A stretch of 58,541 nt of DNA from Polyangia bacterium (GTDB taxonomy: Bacteria; Myxococcota_A; Polyangia; Polyangiales; Sandaracinaceae). The notes under the pieces are model-generated. The model searched no databases. It was not told where the DNA came from and saw only the letters and a program-made list of their open reading frames with translations. Made by a program: the position numbers and the translations under genes. The stretch spans positions 1 through 58,541 of the forward strand of contig JAUHXR010000014.1 of NCBI GenBank assembly GCA_030426845.1, written 5' to 3'. Below are positions 46,103-58,541 of this stretch, piece after piece; position 1 is the stretch's first letter; each line of letters opens with the position of its first letter.

Positions 46103-47206
46103 TTGAGCGATCCGACATCGACGTGCTCGGTCTGCCAGGGAAGCTTCCTCGTGCGATTCCGCTACCAGCTCCGCGAGCGGGACGGGCGGTTCGAGCACTT
46201 CTGCTCGCAGCGCTGCCTGCAGCGCTCGCTCGAGCGGGGCGGCGGGGACGAGACGCCGTGCTGCGACGTCTGCGGCCGCGGCTTCGCGCTCGAGTTCCCT
46301 TACCAGGCGGAGGTCCGCGACGCGGGGACCGCGTTCTATTGCTCGACCCAGTGCCGCGCCGCGTCGCGGGCGGGGGTCTTCCGCCTGGGGCGGGCCGGTG
46401 GGCGCGCCTCGGAGGGCCCGCGTCGCATCGCGGTGTTCAACCACAAGGGCGGCACTGGCAAGACGACGACCGCGGTCAACCTCGCGGCCGGCCTCGCCGA
46501 GCGCGGCAACCGCGTGCTCCTCATCGACGCGGACGGACAGGGCAACGTCGGGGCGTCGCTCGGCATCCGCGGCGAGCGCACCCTCTACCACGTGCTCGTG
46601 ACGGGCACGCCCGCGGACGAGGCGGCGGTGCCGGTGCGCCACAACCTGGACGTGCTCACGAGCAACGAGCTGCTCGCCGCGGCCGAGCTCTACCTGGCCG
46701 AGCGCCAGGGGCGTCACCGTATCTTGCGTGAGCGACTCGCGGACAAGGTCACCGGCTATGACGTGGTGGTCCTGGACTGCGCGCCCGCGCTCTCGCTGAT
46801 GAATCAGAACGCGCTCGTCTACGCGGACAGCGTGCTCGTGCCCGTCGGCTGCGACTACCTGTCGCTGATCGGCGTGCGGCAGGTGCTGCGCACGCTCAAG
46901 AGCGTGCGCAAGCTGCTCAAGCACCCCGTCCACATGCTCGGCGTGCTGCCGACGTTCTACGACGTCCGCAACCGCATCAGCCGCGAGGCGCTCGACGCGC
47001 TCCGCGAGCACTTCAAGGAGCGCTGCCTCGCGCCGATCCGGGTCAACACCAAGCTGCGCGAGGCGCCGAGCGCCAAGAAGACGATCTTCGAGCACGCCCC
47101 GACCAGCCACGGGGCGCTCGACTACCTCGAGCTCGTTGATCACGTCGTCCGCCTCCGCGGCGACGCGAACCTGGTCGAGCAGGCGCCGGCGCGCGCCGCG
47201 GGGTGA
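46103..47206 (+). CDS. ParA-family ATPase with duplicated N-terminal zinc-finger modules
   Basis: 367 residues starting at TTG (SD GGAGGG). Two N-terminal modules have identical spacing C-x2-C-x22-C-x3-C (C8/C11/C34/C38 and C54/C57/C80/C84), predicted zinc fingers of MYM/TRASH-like type. A ParA/MinD ATPase follows with the deviant Walker A K115-G-G-T-G-K-T-T122, D-A-D-G-Q-G-N (switch/Walker A') and V-V-V-L-D-C-A-P (Walker B). ParA proteins position DNA or protein clusters through nucleoid binding. The fused fingers suggest a DNA or adaptor contact. Overlap/near-contact with the RHH gene implies a partition-like pair. No parS-like site was recognised. Confidence 0.88.
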   Translation: MSDPTSTCSVCQGSFLVRFRYQLRERDGRFEHFCSQRCLQRSLERGGGDETPCCDVCGRGFALEFPYQAEVRDAGTAFYCSTQCRAASRAGVFRLGRAGGRASEGPRRIAVFNHKGGTGKTTTAVNLAAGLAERGNRVLLIDADGQGNVGASLGIRGERTLYHVLVTGTPADEAAVPVRHNLDVLTSNELLAAAELYLAERQGRHRILRERLADKVTGYDVVVLDCAPALSLMNQNALVYADSVLVPVGCDYLSLIGVRQVLRTLKSVRKLLKHPVHMLGVLPTFYDVRNRISREALDALREHFKERCLAPIRVNTKLREAPSAKKTIFEHAPTSHGALDYLELVDHVVRLRGDANLVEQAPARAAG

Positions 47207-47226
47207 GGCACGGAGAGGGGAGCGAG

Positions 47227-47553
47227 ATGGAAGCGGTGTTCGACGCGAGCGAAGTGCAGGAGGTCCTCGAGGACCGCTTCTATTCGGGCCCTCGGCCCGC
47301 CCAGCGCGAGGGCCGCGAGGCCTCGAAGCGCCCCGCGCCGCGCGGCGGGACGCGCAAGTGCGCCCCGGAGACCGAGGCCGAGGAGCTCTCCTACAAGGTG
47401 ATCTGCATCAGCCTCTACAAGGAGGACCTCGCCCGGCTCGACGCGATGGTCGCCGAGCTCAAGGCGAACGGGCACCGCAAGATGAGCCGGAGCGCGCTGA
47501 TCCGCTATGCGCTCGACACCGCCGACCTCGACGGCCTGCCGCGCGCGTACTGA
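47227..47553 (+). CDS. Ribbon-helix-helix (CopG/ParD-like) protein, ParA partner
   Basis: 108 residues. The first 55 are disordered and charged; the last 50 fit a ribbon-helix-helix DNA-binding domain (Y-K-V-I-C-I-S-L-Y-K-E-D-L-A-R-L-D-A-M-V and M-S-R-S-A-L-I-R-Y-A-L-D). ATG 47227 has a strong SD (GGAGAGGGGAG); a GTG at 47203 overlapping the ParA stop would add 8 residues. In known systems RHH proteins (ParG, Omega) act as centromere-binding partners and stimulators of ParA. The N-terminal tail could carry the ParA-stimulating Arg (several Arg present). This is inference by arrangement. Confidence 0.8.
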   Translation: MEAVFDASEVQEVLEDRFYSGPRPAQREGREASKRPAPRGGTRKCAPETEAEELSYKVICISLYKEDLARLDAMVAELKANGHRKMSRSALIRYALDTADLDGLPRAY

Positions 47554-47580
47554 CGCGCTGCTCGCGGCCGTGGAGCCGGC

Positions 47581-48501
47581 TCAGATGAGGTCGACCGGAG
47601 CGCAGGTCGAGACGCCCGCGCCGACAATCCGGAAGCCGGTGTCGTGGATGCGCTCGACGACGCTGCCGTCGCTCGGGTCGAGCTGCCAGACGTTCGTCGT
47701 CGCGTCGAGCTCGCCCTTGTAGAAGACGTAGAAGCGACCGCCCCAGAACGCGAAGGCCCACGCGCGGTCGCCGACGCCGGGGCCGCCGCCGATCTGCGCG
47801 ATCGGGTAGGTGGTCGAGGTGGCGCCGCTCGCGCGGTCGATGAGCCGGATCGAGGGCGGGCTCGTGTCGGGGAAGAAGCCCCAGAGCTCCGCGTCTCCCG
47901 TGCCGGTCAGCTCGGGCCAGCCGGGGAGGTCGCCGATCGGGGTGAGCGCGAGGGCCGGGTCGACGAACCCGAGGGTCGCGGTGCCGAGGCTGATGTCGAG
48001 GGTGGAGCCGCCGGCCACGAAGAGGGTCTCCGCCTCGCTGCCCGGCGCGTCGGAGACGAAGCCCATGCCGAAGACCTCGAAGCCCGACTGGTTCGGGGTG
48101 AAGCTCGTCGCGGCGCAGCTCACGTCGGAGGTCGACACCTGGTAGACGCGGCCGTCCTGGTAGAGCACCCAGGCCGTCGCGTTGCGGTCGACCGCCATCG
48201 AGAACGGGCTGCTCGTGGTGGGGCACGCGAGCCGGCCGAGGCTCGTCAGGGTGTTCGCCTCCGGGTCGTAGCGGAGGAGCACGTCGCTCGAGTCGACGAC
48301 GTAGAGGAACCGCGCGGCCGCGGTGAGGCAGTCCGGGTTGAACATGCCCGCGTCCGGTCGCGGCGCGCCGTCGGGGAGGGCGCCCGCGTCGCGGGTCGGG
48401 TCCTCACGGCCGTCGCACTCGCAACCGGACAGCGCGCTCGCGAGCAGGCACGCGCCGAGGAGCGCCACGCCGGCCCGGGACCGCGCGCCCCTGGCGCTCA
48501 C
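47581..48501 (-). CDS. Lipoprotein, beta-propeller-like, unknown function
   Basis: 306 residues with lipobox L-S-G-C, D-A-G linker and a repeated-strand body (F-L-Y-V-V-D-S-S-D-V-L-L-R-Y-D-P, W-V-L-Y-Q-D-G-R-V-Y-Q-V, F-Y-V-F-Y-K-G-E-L) consistent with a propeller of about 250 residues. GTG overlaps the stop of the preceding small gene (GTGA), placing it last in the hut operon. It has no evident link to histidine catabolism. Confidence 0.78.
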   Translation of the reverse strand: MSARGARSRAGVALLGACLLASALSGCECDGREDPTRDAGALPDGAPRPDAGMFNPDCLTAAARFLYVVDSSDVLLRYDPEANTLTSLGRLACPTTSSPFSMAVDRNATAWVLYQDGRVYQVSTSDVSCAATSFTPNQSGFEVFGMGFVSDAPGSEAETLFVAGGSTLDISLGTATLGFVDPALALTPIGDLPGWPELTGTGDAELWGFFPDTSPPSIRLIDRASGATSTTYPIAQIGGGPGVGDRAWAFAFWGGRFYVFYKGELDATTNVWQLDPSDGSVVERIHDTGFRIVGAGVSTCAPVDLI

Positions 48502-48830
48502 GGCGCCATCTCGGGGGCGGCTTCCTTGGGGTCCCCGATCTCGCCCCGGAACATCGAGTAGAGATCCGGCGCCTGCACCGCGACCCAGGCGGCGGCCTCC
48601 TCGAAGTCGTGCACCAGCGCGTCGCTGATCGTCGAGCCCCCGTCGAGCATGCGCTTGCAGGCCCCGTGGAGCTGGACGTACTTGTCGAGGTGACCGTCGA
48701 ACTCCTCGCGGTCGAGGCGCTTGATCATGTGCTTATTGAACTTCGCGTACGCCCCGATCGGCTTGGCGCCGAGGTGCTCCTCGTAGCGCGTGTTGTATTT
48801 GTCGAAGGCGGCGTCGTAGTCGATGTTCAC
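48498..48830 (-). CDS. Conserved-looking small hypothetical protein (110 aa)
   Basis: 110 residues from GTG 48830: a soluble, helical, charged protein (V-N-I-D-Y-D-A-A-F-D-K-Y-N start, H-D-F-E-E-A-A-A-W-V-A-V near the end). No domain recognised. It lies 26 nt after hutI and overlaps the lipoprotein gene by 4 nt. Codon choice includes more A/T-ending codons (AAT, AAA, TTT-rich patch) than its neighbours. Annotated because the frame is bounded by coupled genes and has protein-like composition; it could be missed as it is embedded in a longer opposite-context frame. Confidence 0.65.
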   Translation of the reverse strand: MNIDYDAAFDKYNTRYEEHLGAKPIGAYAKFNKHMIKRLDREEFDGHLDKYVQLHGACKRMLDGGSTISDALVHDFEEAAAWVAVQAPDLYSMFRGEIGDPKEAAPEMAP

Positions 48831-48856
48831 GGCGGACCTGTTCGAGAAGGAAGAAT

Positions 48857-50104
48857 CTACCAGAGCGGGGGAGCAAACGCCTGCTGCTCGACGACCCGAC
48901 CCGCGAGCACGACGAGCGGCGCGGGCGGCCCCCCGAGCGCGTAGGTGAGGCTGCGGGGATCGTCGTGGTCGAGCAAGGCGAGATCGCCGCGCGCCCCGAC
49001 CTCGAGACGCCCCGCGTCGCGCACCCCGGCCGCGCGCGCCGCCTCGGCGGTGATCGCGAGCAGGGCCTCCTCCATCGTGAGGCCCGCGTCCCGGACGGCG
49101 AGCGCGGCCATGAGGGGGAGGTCTACGCTCGGCGAGGTCCCCGGGTTGCAGTCGGTGCCCACCGCGACCCGGACCCCGAGCGCGCGCATCCGCGCGGCGT
49201 CCGGCGGCGTCTGCCGAAGGGTGCGCCACGCGCCGGGGAGCAGCACCGCGCGCACCCCCGCCGCGGCCATCGCGCGGAGGCCCGCGTCCGAGACCTCCTC
49301 GAGGTGGTCCGCGCTCAGGGCACCCAGCTCGGCCGCGAGCTCCGCGCCGCCGAGGTCCGCGAACTGACCGACGTGGGCGCGCACCGCGAGGCCCTTGGCC
49401 TTGGCCGCGCCGAGGATCCGCGCGGCCTCGTCCCGGGTGAACGCGCCGTCGTCCAGGTAGACGTCGCAGGCGTCGGCGAGGCCCTCGGCCACCGCCGCGT
49501 CGATCATCGAGGTCGCGACCTCCTCGACGTAGCCGGCGCGATCCCCCTGGCGCTCGGCCGGCACCGCGTGGGCGCCGAGGAGCGAGGTGGTGACGTGGAG
49601 CAGGCCCTCCGCGTCGAGGCGCCGGGCCGTCCGGAGCAGGCGCAGCTCGTCGTGCACCGTGAGCCCGTAGCCGCTCTTGACCTCCGCGGTGGTGACACCG
49701 CGCGCCCGGAGCGCCCGGGCTCGGGCCGCGGTCCCCTCGAAGAGCGCCTCGTCGCTCGCCTCCCGCACCGCGCGGACGGTCGCTTTGATCCCGCCGCCCG
49801 CGGCCGCGATGGCGCGGTAGTCCTCGCCCGCCATCCGGCGCGCCATCTCGTCGACCCGCTGGCCGGCGAACGCGAGGTGGGTGTGCGGATCGACGAGGCC
49901 GGGCAGCAGCGCGCGGCCCCCGGCGTCGATGACCCGGGCGGCGGCGGGCGCGTCCGCGGCCGGGCCGACGAAGCGGATCCGGCCGTCGCTGATCGCGACC
50001 GCGCCCCCCTCGATCGGCGCGAGGCGTGCGGCCGGCGGCGCGTCGTCCGGGCCCGCGCAGGTGAAGACGCGCGCGTTGGTGACGCACAGATCGGCGGCGG
50101 TCAT
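48857..50104 (-). CDS. hutI: Imidazolonepropionase
   Basis: A 415-residue amidohydrolase, third step of histidine breakdown (imidazolonepropionate to formiminoglutamate). The metal site is D-P-H-T-H-L-A-F. Substrate and metal residues occur in K-S-G-Y-G-L, L-L-G-A-H-A-V-P, A-H-V-G-Q-F and G-T-D-C-N-P-G-T-S. Family HutI usually has A-H-x-D-Q; here it is H-V-G-Q. Length is typical (about 405-420). 25 nt downstream of hutU, same operon. No hutH (histidine ammonia-lyase) in the window. Confidence 0.95.
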   Translation of the reverse strand: MTAADLCVTNARVFTCAGPDDAPPAARLAPIEGGAVAISDGRIRFVGPAADAPAAARVIDAGGRALLPGLVDPHTHLAFAGQRVDEMARRMAGEDYRAIAAAGGGIKATVRAVREASDEALFEGTAARARALRARGVTTAEVKSGYGLTVHDELRLLRTARRLDAEGLLHVTTSLLGAHAVPAERQGDRAGYVEEVATSMIDAAVAEGLADACDVYLDDGAFTRDEAARILGAAKAKGLAVRAHVGQFADLGGAELAAELGALSADHLEEVSDAGLRAMAAAGVRAVLLPGAWRTLRQTPPDAARMRALGVRVAVGTDCNPGTSPSVDLPLMAALAVRDAGLTMEEALLAITAEAARAAGVRDAGRLEVGARGDLALLDHDDPRSLTYALGGPPAPLVVLAGRVVEQQAFAPPLW

Positions 50105-50129
50105 CGCGCGAATGTAGCAGCGTCGCGGG

Positions 50130-51779
50130 CTACCGCTTGGGCAGGTGAACGCCCTTGGCCTCGGCGGTCTCCTTCGCGCGCTCGTAGCCGGCGTCGGCGT
50201 GTCGAATCACGCCCATCCCGGGGTCGCTCGTGAGCACGCGCTCGAGCCGGGCGTCGGCCTCCGCGGTTCCGTCGGCCACGATCACCATGCCGGCGTGGAT
50301 CGAGTAGCCGATCCCGACGCCGCCGCCGTGGTGGACGCTGACCCAGGTCGCGCCGCCCGAGGTGTTCACGAGCGCGTTGAGGATCGGCCAGTCCGCGATC
50401 GCGTCGGACCCGTCCTTCATCCCCTCCGTCTCGCGGTACGGGCTCGCGACCGAGCCGCAGTCGAGGTGGTCGCGGCCGATCACGATCGGGGCCTTGACCT
50501 TCCCCTCCCGGACGAGCTCGTTGAACTTGAGGCCCACCCGGTGCCGGTCGCCGTAGCCCAGCCAGCAGATCCGGCTCGGGAGGCCCTGGAACGCGACCCG
50601 CTCCGCCGCCATGTCCAGCCAGCGATGCAGGTGCGCGTCGTCGGGGACGACCTCCTTGACCGCCGCGTCGGTGACCGCGATGTCCTCCGGGTCGCCGCTC
50701 AACGCGACCCAGCGGAAGGGGCCCTTGCCGTCGCAGAACAGCGGGCGGACGTAGGCGGGGACGAAGCCCTCGATGTCGAACGCGTTCGCGACGCCGGCGA
50801 TCTTGGCCTGCTCGCGGATGTTGTTGCCGTAGTCGCAGGCGAACGCGCCGCGCTCCATCATCGTGAGCATCGCGCGCACCTCGGCCGCCATCCCCTCCCG
50901 GGCGCGGCGCACGTAGGCGTCGGGGTCGCGCGCGCGGAGCTCGTCCGCCGCCTCGAGGGTGAGGTCGGTCGGCACGTAGCCGACGAGGGGGTCGTGGGCC
51001 GCCGTCTGCTCGGTCACGAAGTCCGGGGTCACGCCGCGGCGGACCAGCTCCGGGTAGACCTCGGCCGCGTTGCCGACGAGGGCCACGCTCAGCGCCTCTT
51101 TGCGCGCGCGGGCCGCGTCGATCCAGCCGAGGGCCTCGTCGAGGTCGGAGGTCATCCGGTCGACGTAGCGGGTCTCGACCCGCCGCTGGGCGCGCGCGGG
51201 GTCGATCTCGACGCCGAGGAAGCTCGCGCCGCACATCGTGGCCGCGAGCGGTTGCGCGCCGCCCATCCCGCCGAGGCCCGCGCTGAGGATCCAGCGCCCC
51301 GACCAGTCGCCGCCGAAGTGCTTCTCGCCCGCGGCGACGAAGGTCTCGTAGGTGCCCTGCAAGATTCCTTGCGTGCCGATGTAGATCCACGAGCCGGCCG
51401 TCATCTGGCCGTACATCGTCAGCCCCTCGGCCTCGAGGCGACGGAACTCATCCCAGTTCGCCCACGCGGGGACGAGGAGGCTGTTGGCGATGAGGACCCG
51501 CGGGGCGCCCGGGTGGGTGCGGAAGCGTCCCACCGCGCGGCCGCTCTGGACCAGCAGCGTCTGGTCGGCTTCCAGCTCGCGGAGCTCACGCACGATCGCG
51601 TCGAAGTCCGCCCAGGACCGCGCGGCGCGCCCGGTGCCGCCGTAGACCACCAGATCCTCGGGCCGCTCGGCGACCTCGGGGTCGAGGTTGTTCATCAGCA
51701 TCCGCAGCGCGGCCTCCTGCAGCCACCCCTTGCAGCTCAGCTCGGTCCCTCGCGGGGCGCGGATCACTCGGTCCGTCAT
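50130..51779 (-). CDS. hutU: Urocanate hydratase (urocanase)
   Basis: A 549-residue NAD-dependent enzyme, second step of histidine breakdown. The family body is continuous: [20 protein letters not shown]-(R)-[36 protein letters not shown], and the active-site region [12 protein letters not shown], where Cys is the conserved catalytic residue, then [12 protein letters not shown] 51779 is used because SD GGGAGA precedes it; upstream codons code a Pro/Arg-rich extension overlapping the promoter. First gene of the leftward hut operon. Confidence 0.97.
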   Translation of the reverse strand: MTDRVIRAPRGTELSCKGWLQEAALRMLMNNLDPEVAERPEDLVVYGGTGRAARSWADFDAIVRELRELEADQTLLVQSGRAVGRFRTHPGAPRVLIANSLLVPAWANWDEFRRLEAEGLTMYGQMTAGSWIYIGTQGILQGTYETFVAAGEKHFGGDWSGRWILSAGLGGMGGAQPLAATMCGASFLGVEIDPARAQRRVETRYVDRMTSDLDEALGWIDAARARKEALSVALVGNAAEVYPELVRRGVTPDFVTEQTAAHDPLVGYVPTDLTLEAADELRARDPDAYVRRAREGMAAEVRAMLTMMERGAFACDYGNNIREQAKIAGVANAFDIEGFVPAYVRPLFCDGKGPFRWVALSGDPEDIAVTDAAVKEVVPDDAHLHRWLDMAAERVAFQGLPSRICWLGYGDRHRVGLKFNELVREGKVKAPIVIGRDHLDCGSVASPYRETEGMKDGSDAIADWPILNALVNTSGGATWVSVHHGGGVGIGYSIHAGMVIVADGTAEADARLERVLTSDPGMGVIRHADAGYERAKETAEAKGVHLPKR

Positions 51780-51996
51780 GCTCGTCTCTCCCGTGGACGG
51801 CCCCTCTGGCCATCCGTGCCGGCCCGCAAGGTCCGCCCCGGGCGCGCGCCCGTCAACGAGGGTTATCACGCCGGCCGCGAGGCCGCGTCGCTCCCCGCCG
51901 GCCCACACGCAGGCTCGAGTTGACACGGCGCGTCAACGGCGGTAACCAACGCTACGTTAGTCAGTTCGCCGGTTTGGCCGAAGAATATTAGGGATC
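51780..51996. promoter_or_regulatory. Divergent hutU / lrp-gltBD control region
   Basis: TTGACA (51920-51925), 17 bp, TAACCA (51943-51948) is a near-canonical rightward promoter. The palindrome GTTGAC...GTCAAC (51919-51937, 7-bp loop) overlaps its -35, and another GTCAAC sits at 51852-51857 near the leftward side. These are likely operators. A second -10-like TATTAG (51986-51991) lies 5 nt before GTG 51997. Confidence 0.6.
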
Positions 51997-52490
51997 GTGA
52001 CCCTGGACGACATCGACATGCGGCTGCTGGTCGCGCTGCAGCAGGACTGCAAGCAGCCCCTCGCGCGCCTCGGCGAGGGGGTCGGGCTCAGCGCCCCCTC
52101 GGTGCTCGAGCGGGTGCGCAAGCTCGAGCAGGCGGGGGTCATCCGCGGCTACCACGCGCTGCTCGACGGTCACGCGGTCGGCCTGGACGTGACCGCGTTC
52201 ATCGGGGTGGCGATCAACTACCCCAAGAACGTCGCCGCGATCGACGCGCAGGTCGCGGTGCTCCCCGAGGTGATGGAGTGTCACCACGTGACCGGCGGGC
52301 AGACCCTGTTGATGAAGGTGCGCGTCAAGAACACGCTCGCGCTCGAGGACCTGATCAGCCGCATCCGCGTGATCGACGGGGTCGAGCGCACCGAGACGAT
52401 GGTCGTGCTGTCGACCCTCACCGAGCACCCCCGCGTGCACCTCGAGATCCCGGCCCCCGCGGAGGGCGGCCGGCGCCGCCGGAGGCGCGC

Positions 52491-52494
<4 letters not shown>
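51997..52494 (+). CDS. Lrp/AsnC-family transcriptional regulator
   Basis: A 165-residue regulator with an N-terminal winged helix (D-D-I-D-M-R-L-L-V-A-L-Q-Q-D-C, L-S-A-P-S-V-L-E-R-V-R-K-L-E-Q-A-G-V-I-R-G-Y) and a C-terminal RAM ligand domain (F-I-G-V-A-I, H-V-T-G-G-Q-T-L-L-M-K-V). Lrp-type proteins sense amino acids and in E. coli activate gltBD. It is the first gene of the gltBD operon (GTGA overlap with gltB) and divergent from hutU, so it probably controls both. The C-terminus is Arg-rich. Confidence 0.93.
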
Positions 52495-57052
<4,558 letters not shown>

Positions 57053-57053
<1 letters not shown>

Positions 57054-58531
57054 TGGGCGACGTCCGTGGGTTCCTCGAGCACGCGCGCCGCGAGCGGCCG
57101 CACGTCGATCCGGCCAAGCGCCTCGAGGTCTGGACCGAGATCGAGCGGCCGATGCCCGAGGACGCGCTGCGCGCCCAGGCCTCGCGCTGCATGGATTGCG
57201 GGGTCCCGTTCTGCCAGTCGGACACGGGGTGCCCGGTCGACAACCTCATCCCCGTCTGGAACGACCTCGCCTACCGGGGCCGGTGGCGCGAGGCGCTCGA
57301 GCGGCTGCACGCGACCAACAACTTCCCCGAGTGGACGGGGCGCGTCTGCCCCGCGCCCTGCGAGGGCGCGTGCGTCCTCGGCATCCACGACGCGCCGGTG
57401 GCGATCAAGGCGATCGAGGTCGAGATCGTGGAGCGCGGCTTCGCCGAGGGGTGGATCGTGCCTCGGCCGCCCGCGGTCGAGACGGGGCGTCGCGTCGCGA
57501 TCGTGGGCTCGGGTCCGGCGGGGCTCGCCGCCGCGCAGCAGCTCCGGCGCGCGGGCCACGGGGTGACCGTCTTCGAGCGCGACGACCGGGTCGGCGGGCT
57601 GCTGACCTACGGCATCCCGAACATGAAGCTCGACAAGGCGGCGGTCGAGCGCCGGGTCCAGCAGCTCGCGGCCGAGGGCGTCCGCTTCGTCACCGGGGCC
57701 CACGTCGGCGTCGACGTGTCGGTCGAGGAGCTCCGGACTTCGCACGACGCGTTGCTCCTCGCGGTCGGCGCAACGACCCCCCGCGACCTGGCGATCCCGG
57801 GGCGGCGCGGGCTCCGCGGGATCCACTTCGCGATGGAGCTGCTCACCGAGGCGACGCGCCGCGCGCTCGGCGACGAGCCGGACCACGCGCGCCCCGACGC
57901 GGCCGGCAAGCGCGTGATCGTCATCGGCGGCGGCGACACCGGCACCGACTGCGTGGCGACCGCGCTCCGGCAGGGCTGCGCGTCGCTGACCAACCTCGAG
58001 CTGATGGCCCGGCCACCGGAGGTGCGCGGGCCGGGCAACCCGTGGCCCGAGTGGCCCGCGATCTTCCGGGTCGACTACGGGCACGAGGAGGCGGCGGCGC
58101 GCTTCGGCGCGGACCCGCGACGCTACGCCGCGCTCACCAAGCGCTTCCTCGGCGACGACGCCGGCCGGGTCTCCGGCGTGGAGACGGTCGACGTCGCGTG
58201 GGAGGGCGGCGCGCTCCGCGAGGTGCCGGGGAGCGCGCGCGTCCACGAGGCCGACCTGGTCCTCCTCGCGCTCGGGTTCACCGGGCCCGAGGAGGTCGGC
58301 GGGCTCGCGCTGACCCGGGGTCCGCGAGGCGCGTTCGCGGCCGGGCGCGGGCACGAGGCCGGCCACCCCACGGGGTACGAGACCGAGTACGAAGGGGTCT
58401 TCGTGGCCGGGGATTGCCGCCGCGGCCAGAGCCTCATCGTCTGGGCGATCGCGGAGGGCCGGGCGGCGGCCCGCGCGATCGACGAGCGGCTCATGGGCGA
58501 GAGCGCGCTCTCTGCGCCCTCGGCCCTCTGA
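57053..58531 (+). CDS. gltD: Glutamate synthase (NADPH) small subunit
   Basis: 492 residues, a FAD- and NADPH-binding electron supplier for GltB. The N-terminal Cys cluster region is C-M-D-C-G-V-P-F-C...G-C-P-V-D-N-L-I-P and R-V-C-P-A-P-C-E-G-A-C. The FAD loop is I-V-G-S-G-P-A-G-L-A-A-A, and the NADPH loop is V-I-G-G-G-D-T-G-T-D-C. The C-terminal F-V-A-G-D-C-R-R-G-Q-S-L-I-V-W-A-I-A-E-G block is typical. ATG is inside TGATG with gltB. The stop is 10 nt from the window end, so any downstream gene is unseen. Confidence 0.97.
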
Positions 58532-58541
58532 GCCGCCGACG

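Noticed and set aside
48864-50087. Minus-strand frame across hutI upstream of the small 110-residue gene
   Set aside because: In that region it is an out-of-frame shadow of hutI. Only the segment from GTG 48830 is used.

Overview
The window is very GC-rich (third codon positions almost all G or C). It is gene-dense and carries many lipoproteins with Asp/Ala/Gly/Pro 'DAG/PDG' linkers, myxobacterial-type cysteine-rich repeats, Hanks-type Ser/Thr kinases, a degenerate GGDEF protein and many 1-4 nt start/stop overlaps. This fits a Myxococcota (delta-proteobacterial, Polyangiales/Sandaracinaceae-like) chromosome. That placement is inferred from style and gene content; no rRNA gene is present to confirm it. 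I saw no tRNA, rRNA, CRISPR array or complete insertion sequence.

Layout. (1) 1-8693 is a cell-envelope locus of two divergent operons. The leftward operon encodes a nucleotide-transporter-like membrane protein, a lipoprotein with a kinase-like catalytic loop, an Omp85/D15-like outer-membrane barrel and a DUF2252 lipoprotein (cut by the window edge). The rightward operon encodes a second barrel and a second kinase-like lipoprotein. (2) 8806-14259 holds a Pro-rich membrane protein, a LysM/M23 endopeptidase, a glycoside-hydrolase-like exported protein, ThiD and a lamin-tail-domain lipoprotein. (3) 14336-18528 is a signalling cluster: degenerate GGDEF protein, pseudokinase, and active Ser/Thr kinase with a membrane anchor and PEGA-like tail. 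(4) 18749-27498 is housekeeping: leuS, a TPR-like protein, and a type IIA topoisomerase pair (parC/parE-like). (5) 27938-33956 is a tandem pair of giant Cys-rich/Gly-rich surface lipoproteins, each ending in the same GNRA hairpin; a third, inverted relative lies at 40253-43411. (6) 34024-47553 holds a palindromic MITE-like element, an SDR plus acyl-CoA-dehydrogenase-like pair, a class III alcohol dehydrogenase, an OmpA/TSP3 protein plus lipoprotein, a second SDR, a pectate-lyase-like lipoprotein, and a zinc-finger ParA with a ribbon-helix-helix partner. (7) 47581-58531 is glutamate/histidine metabolism: hutU-hutI (leftward, with two unknown genes downstream) divergent from an lrp-gltB-gltD operon.

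The strongest candidate for an undescribed system is the envelope locus at 1-8693. It combines an ATP/ADP-translocase-like carrier, lipoproteins carrying H-x-D-x-x-x-E-N and D-x-G-D motifs, a DUF2252 (phosphotransferase-like) lipoprotein and paralogous outer-membrane barrels in tightly coupled operons. This suggests, as inference only, extracytoplasmic nucleotide-dependent phosphotransfer. Other notable items are the zinc-finger ParA/RHH pair, the pseudokinase cluster, the tandem Gly-rich lipoproteins, and a recurrent -10-like box 5-11 nt before start codons that points to leaderless transcripts.
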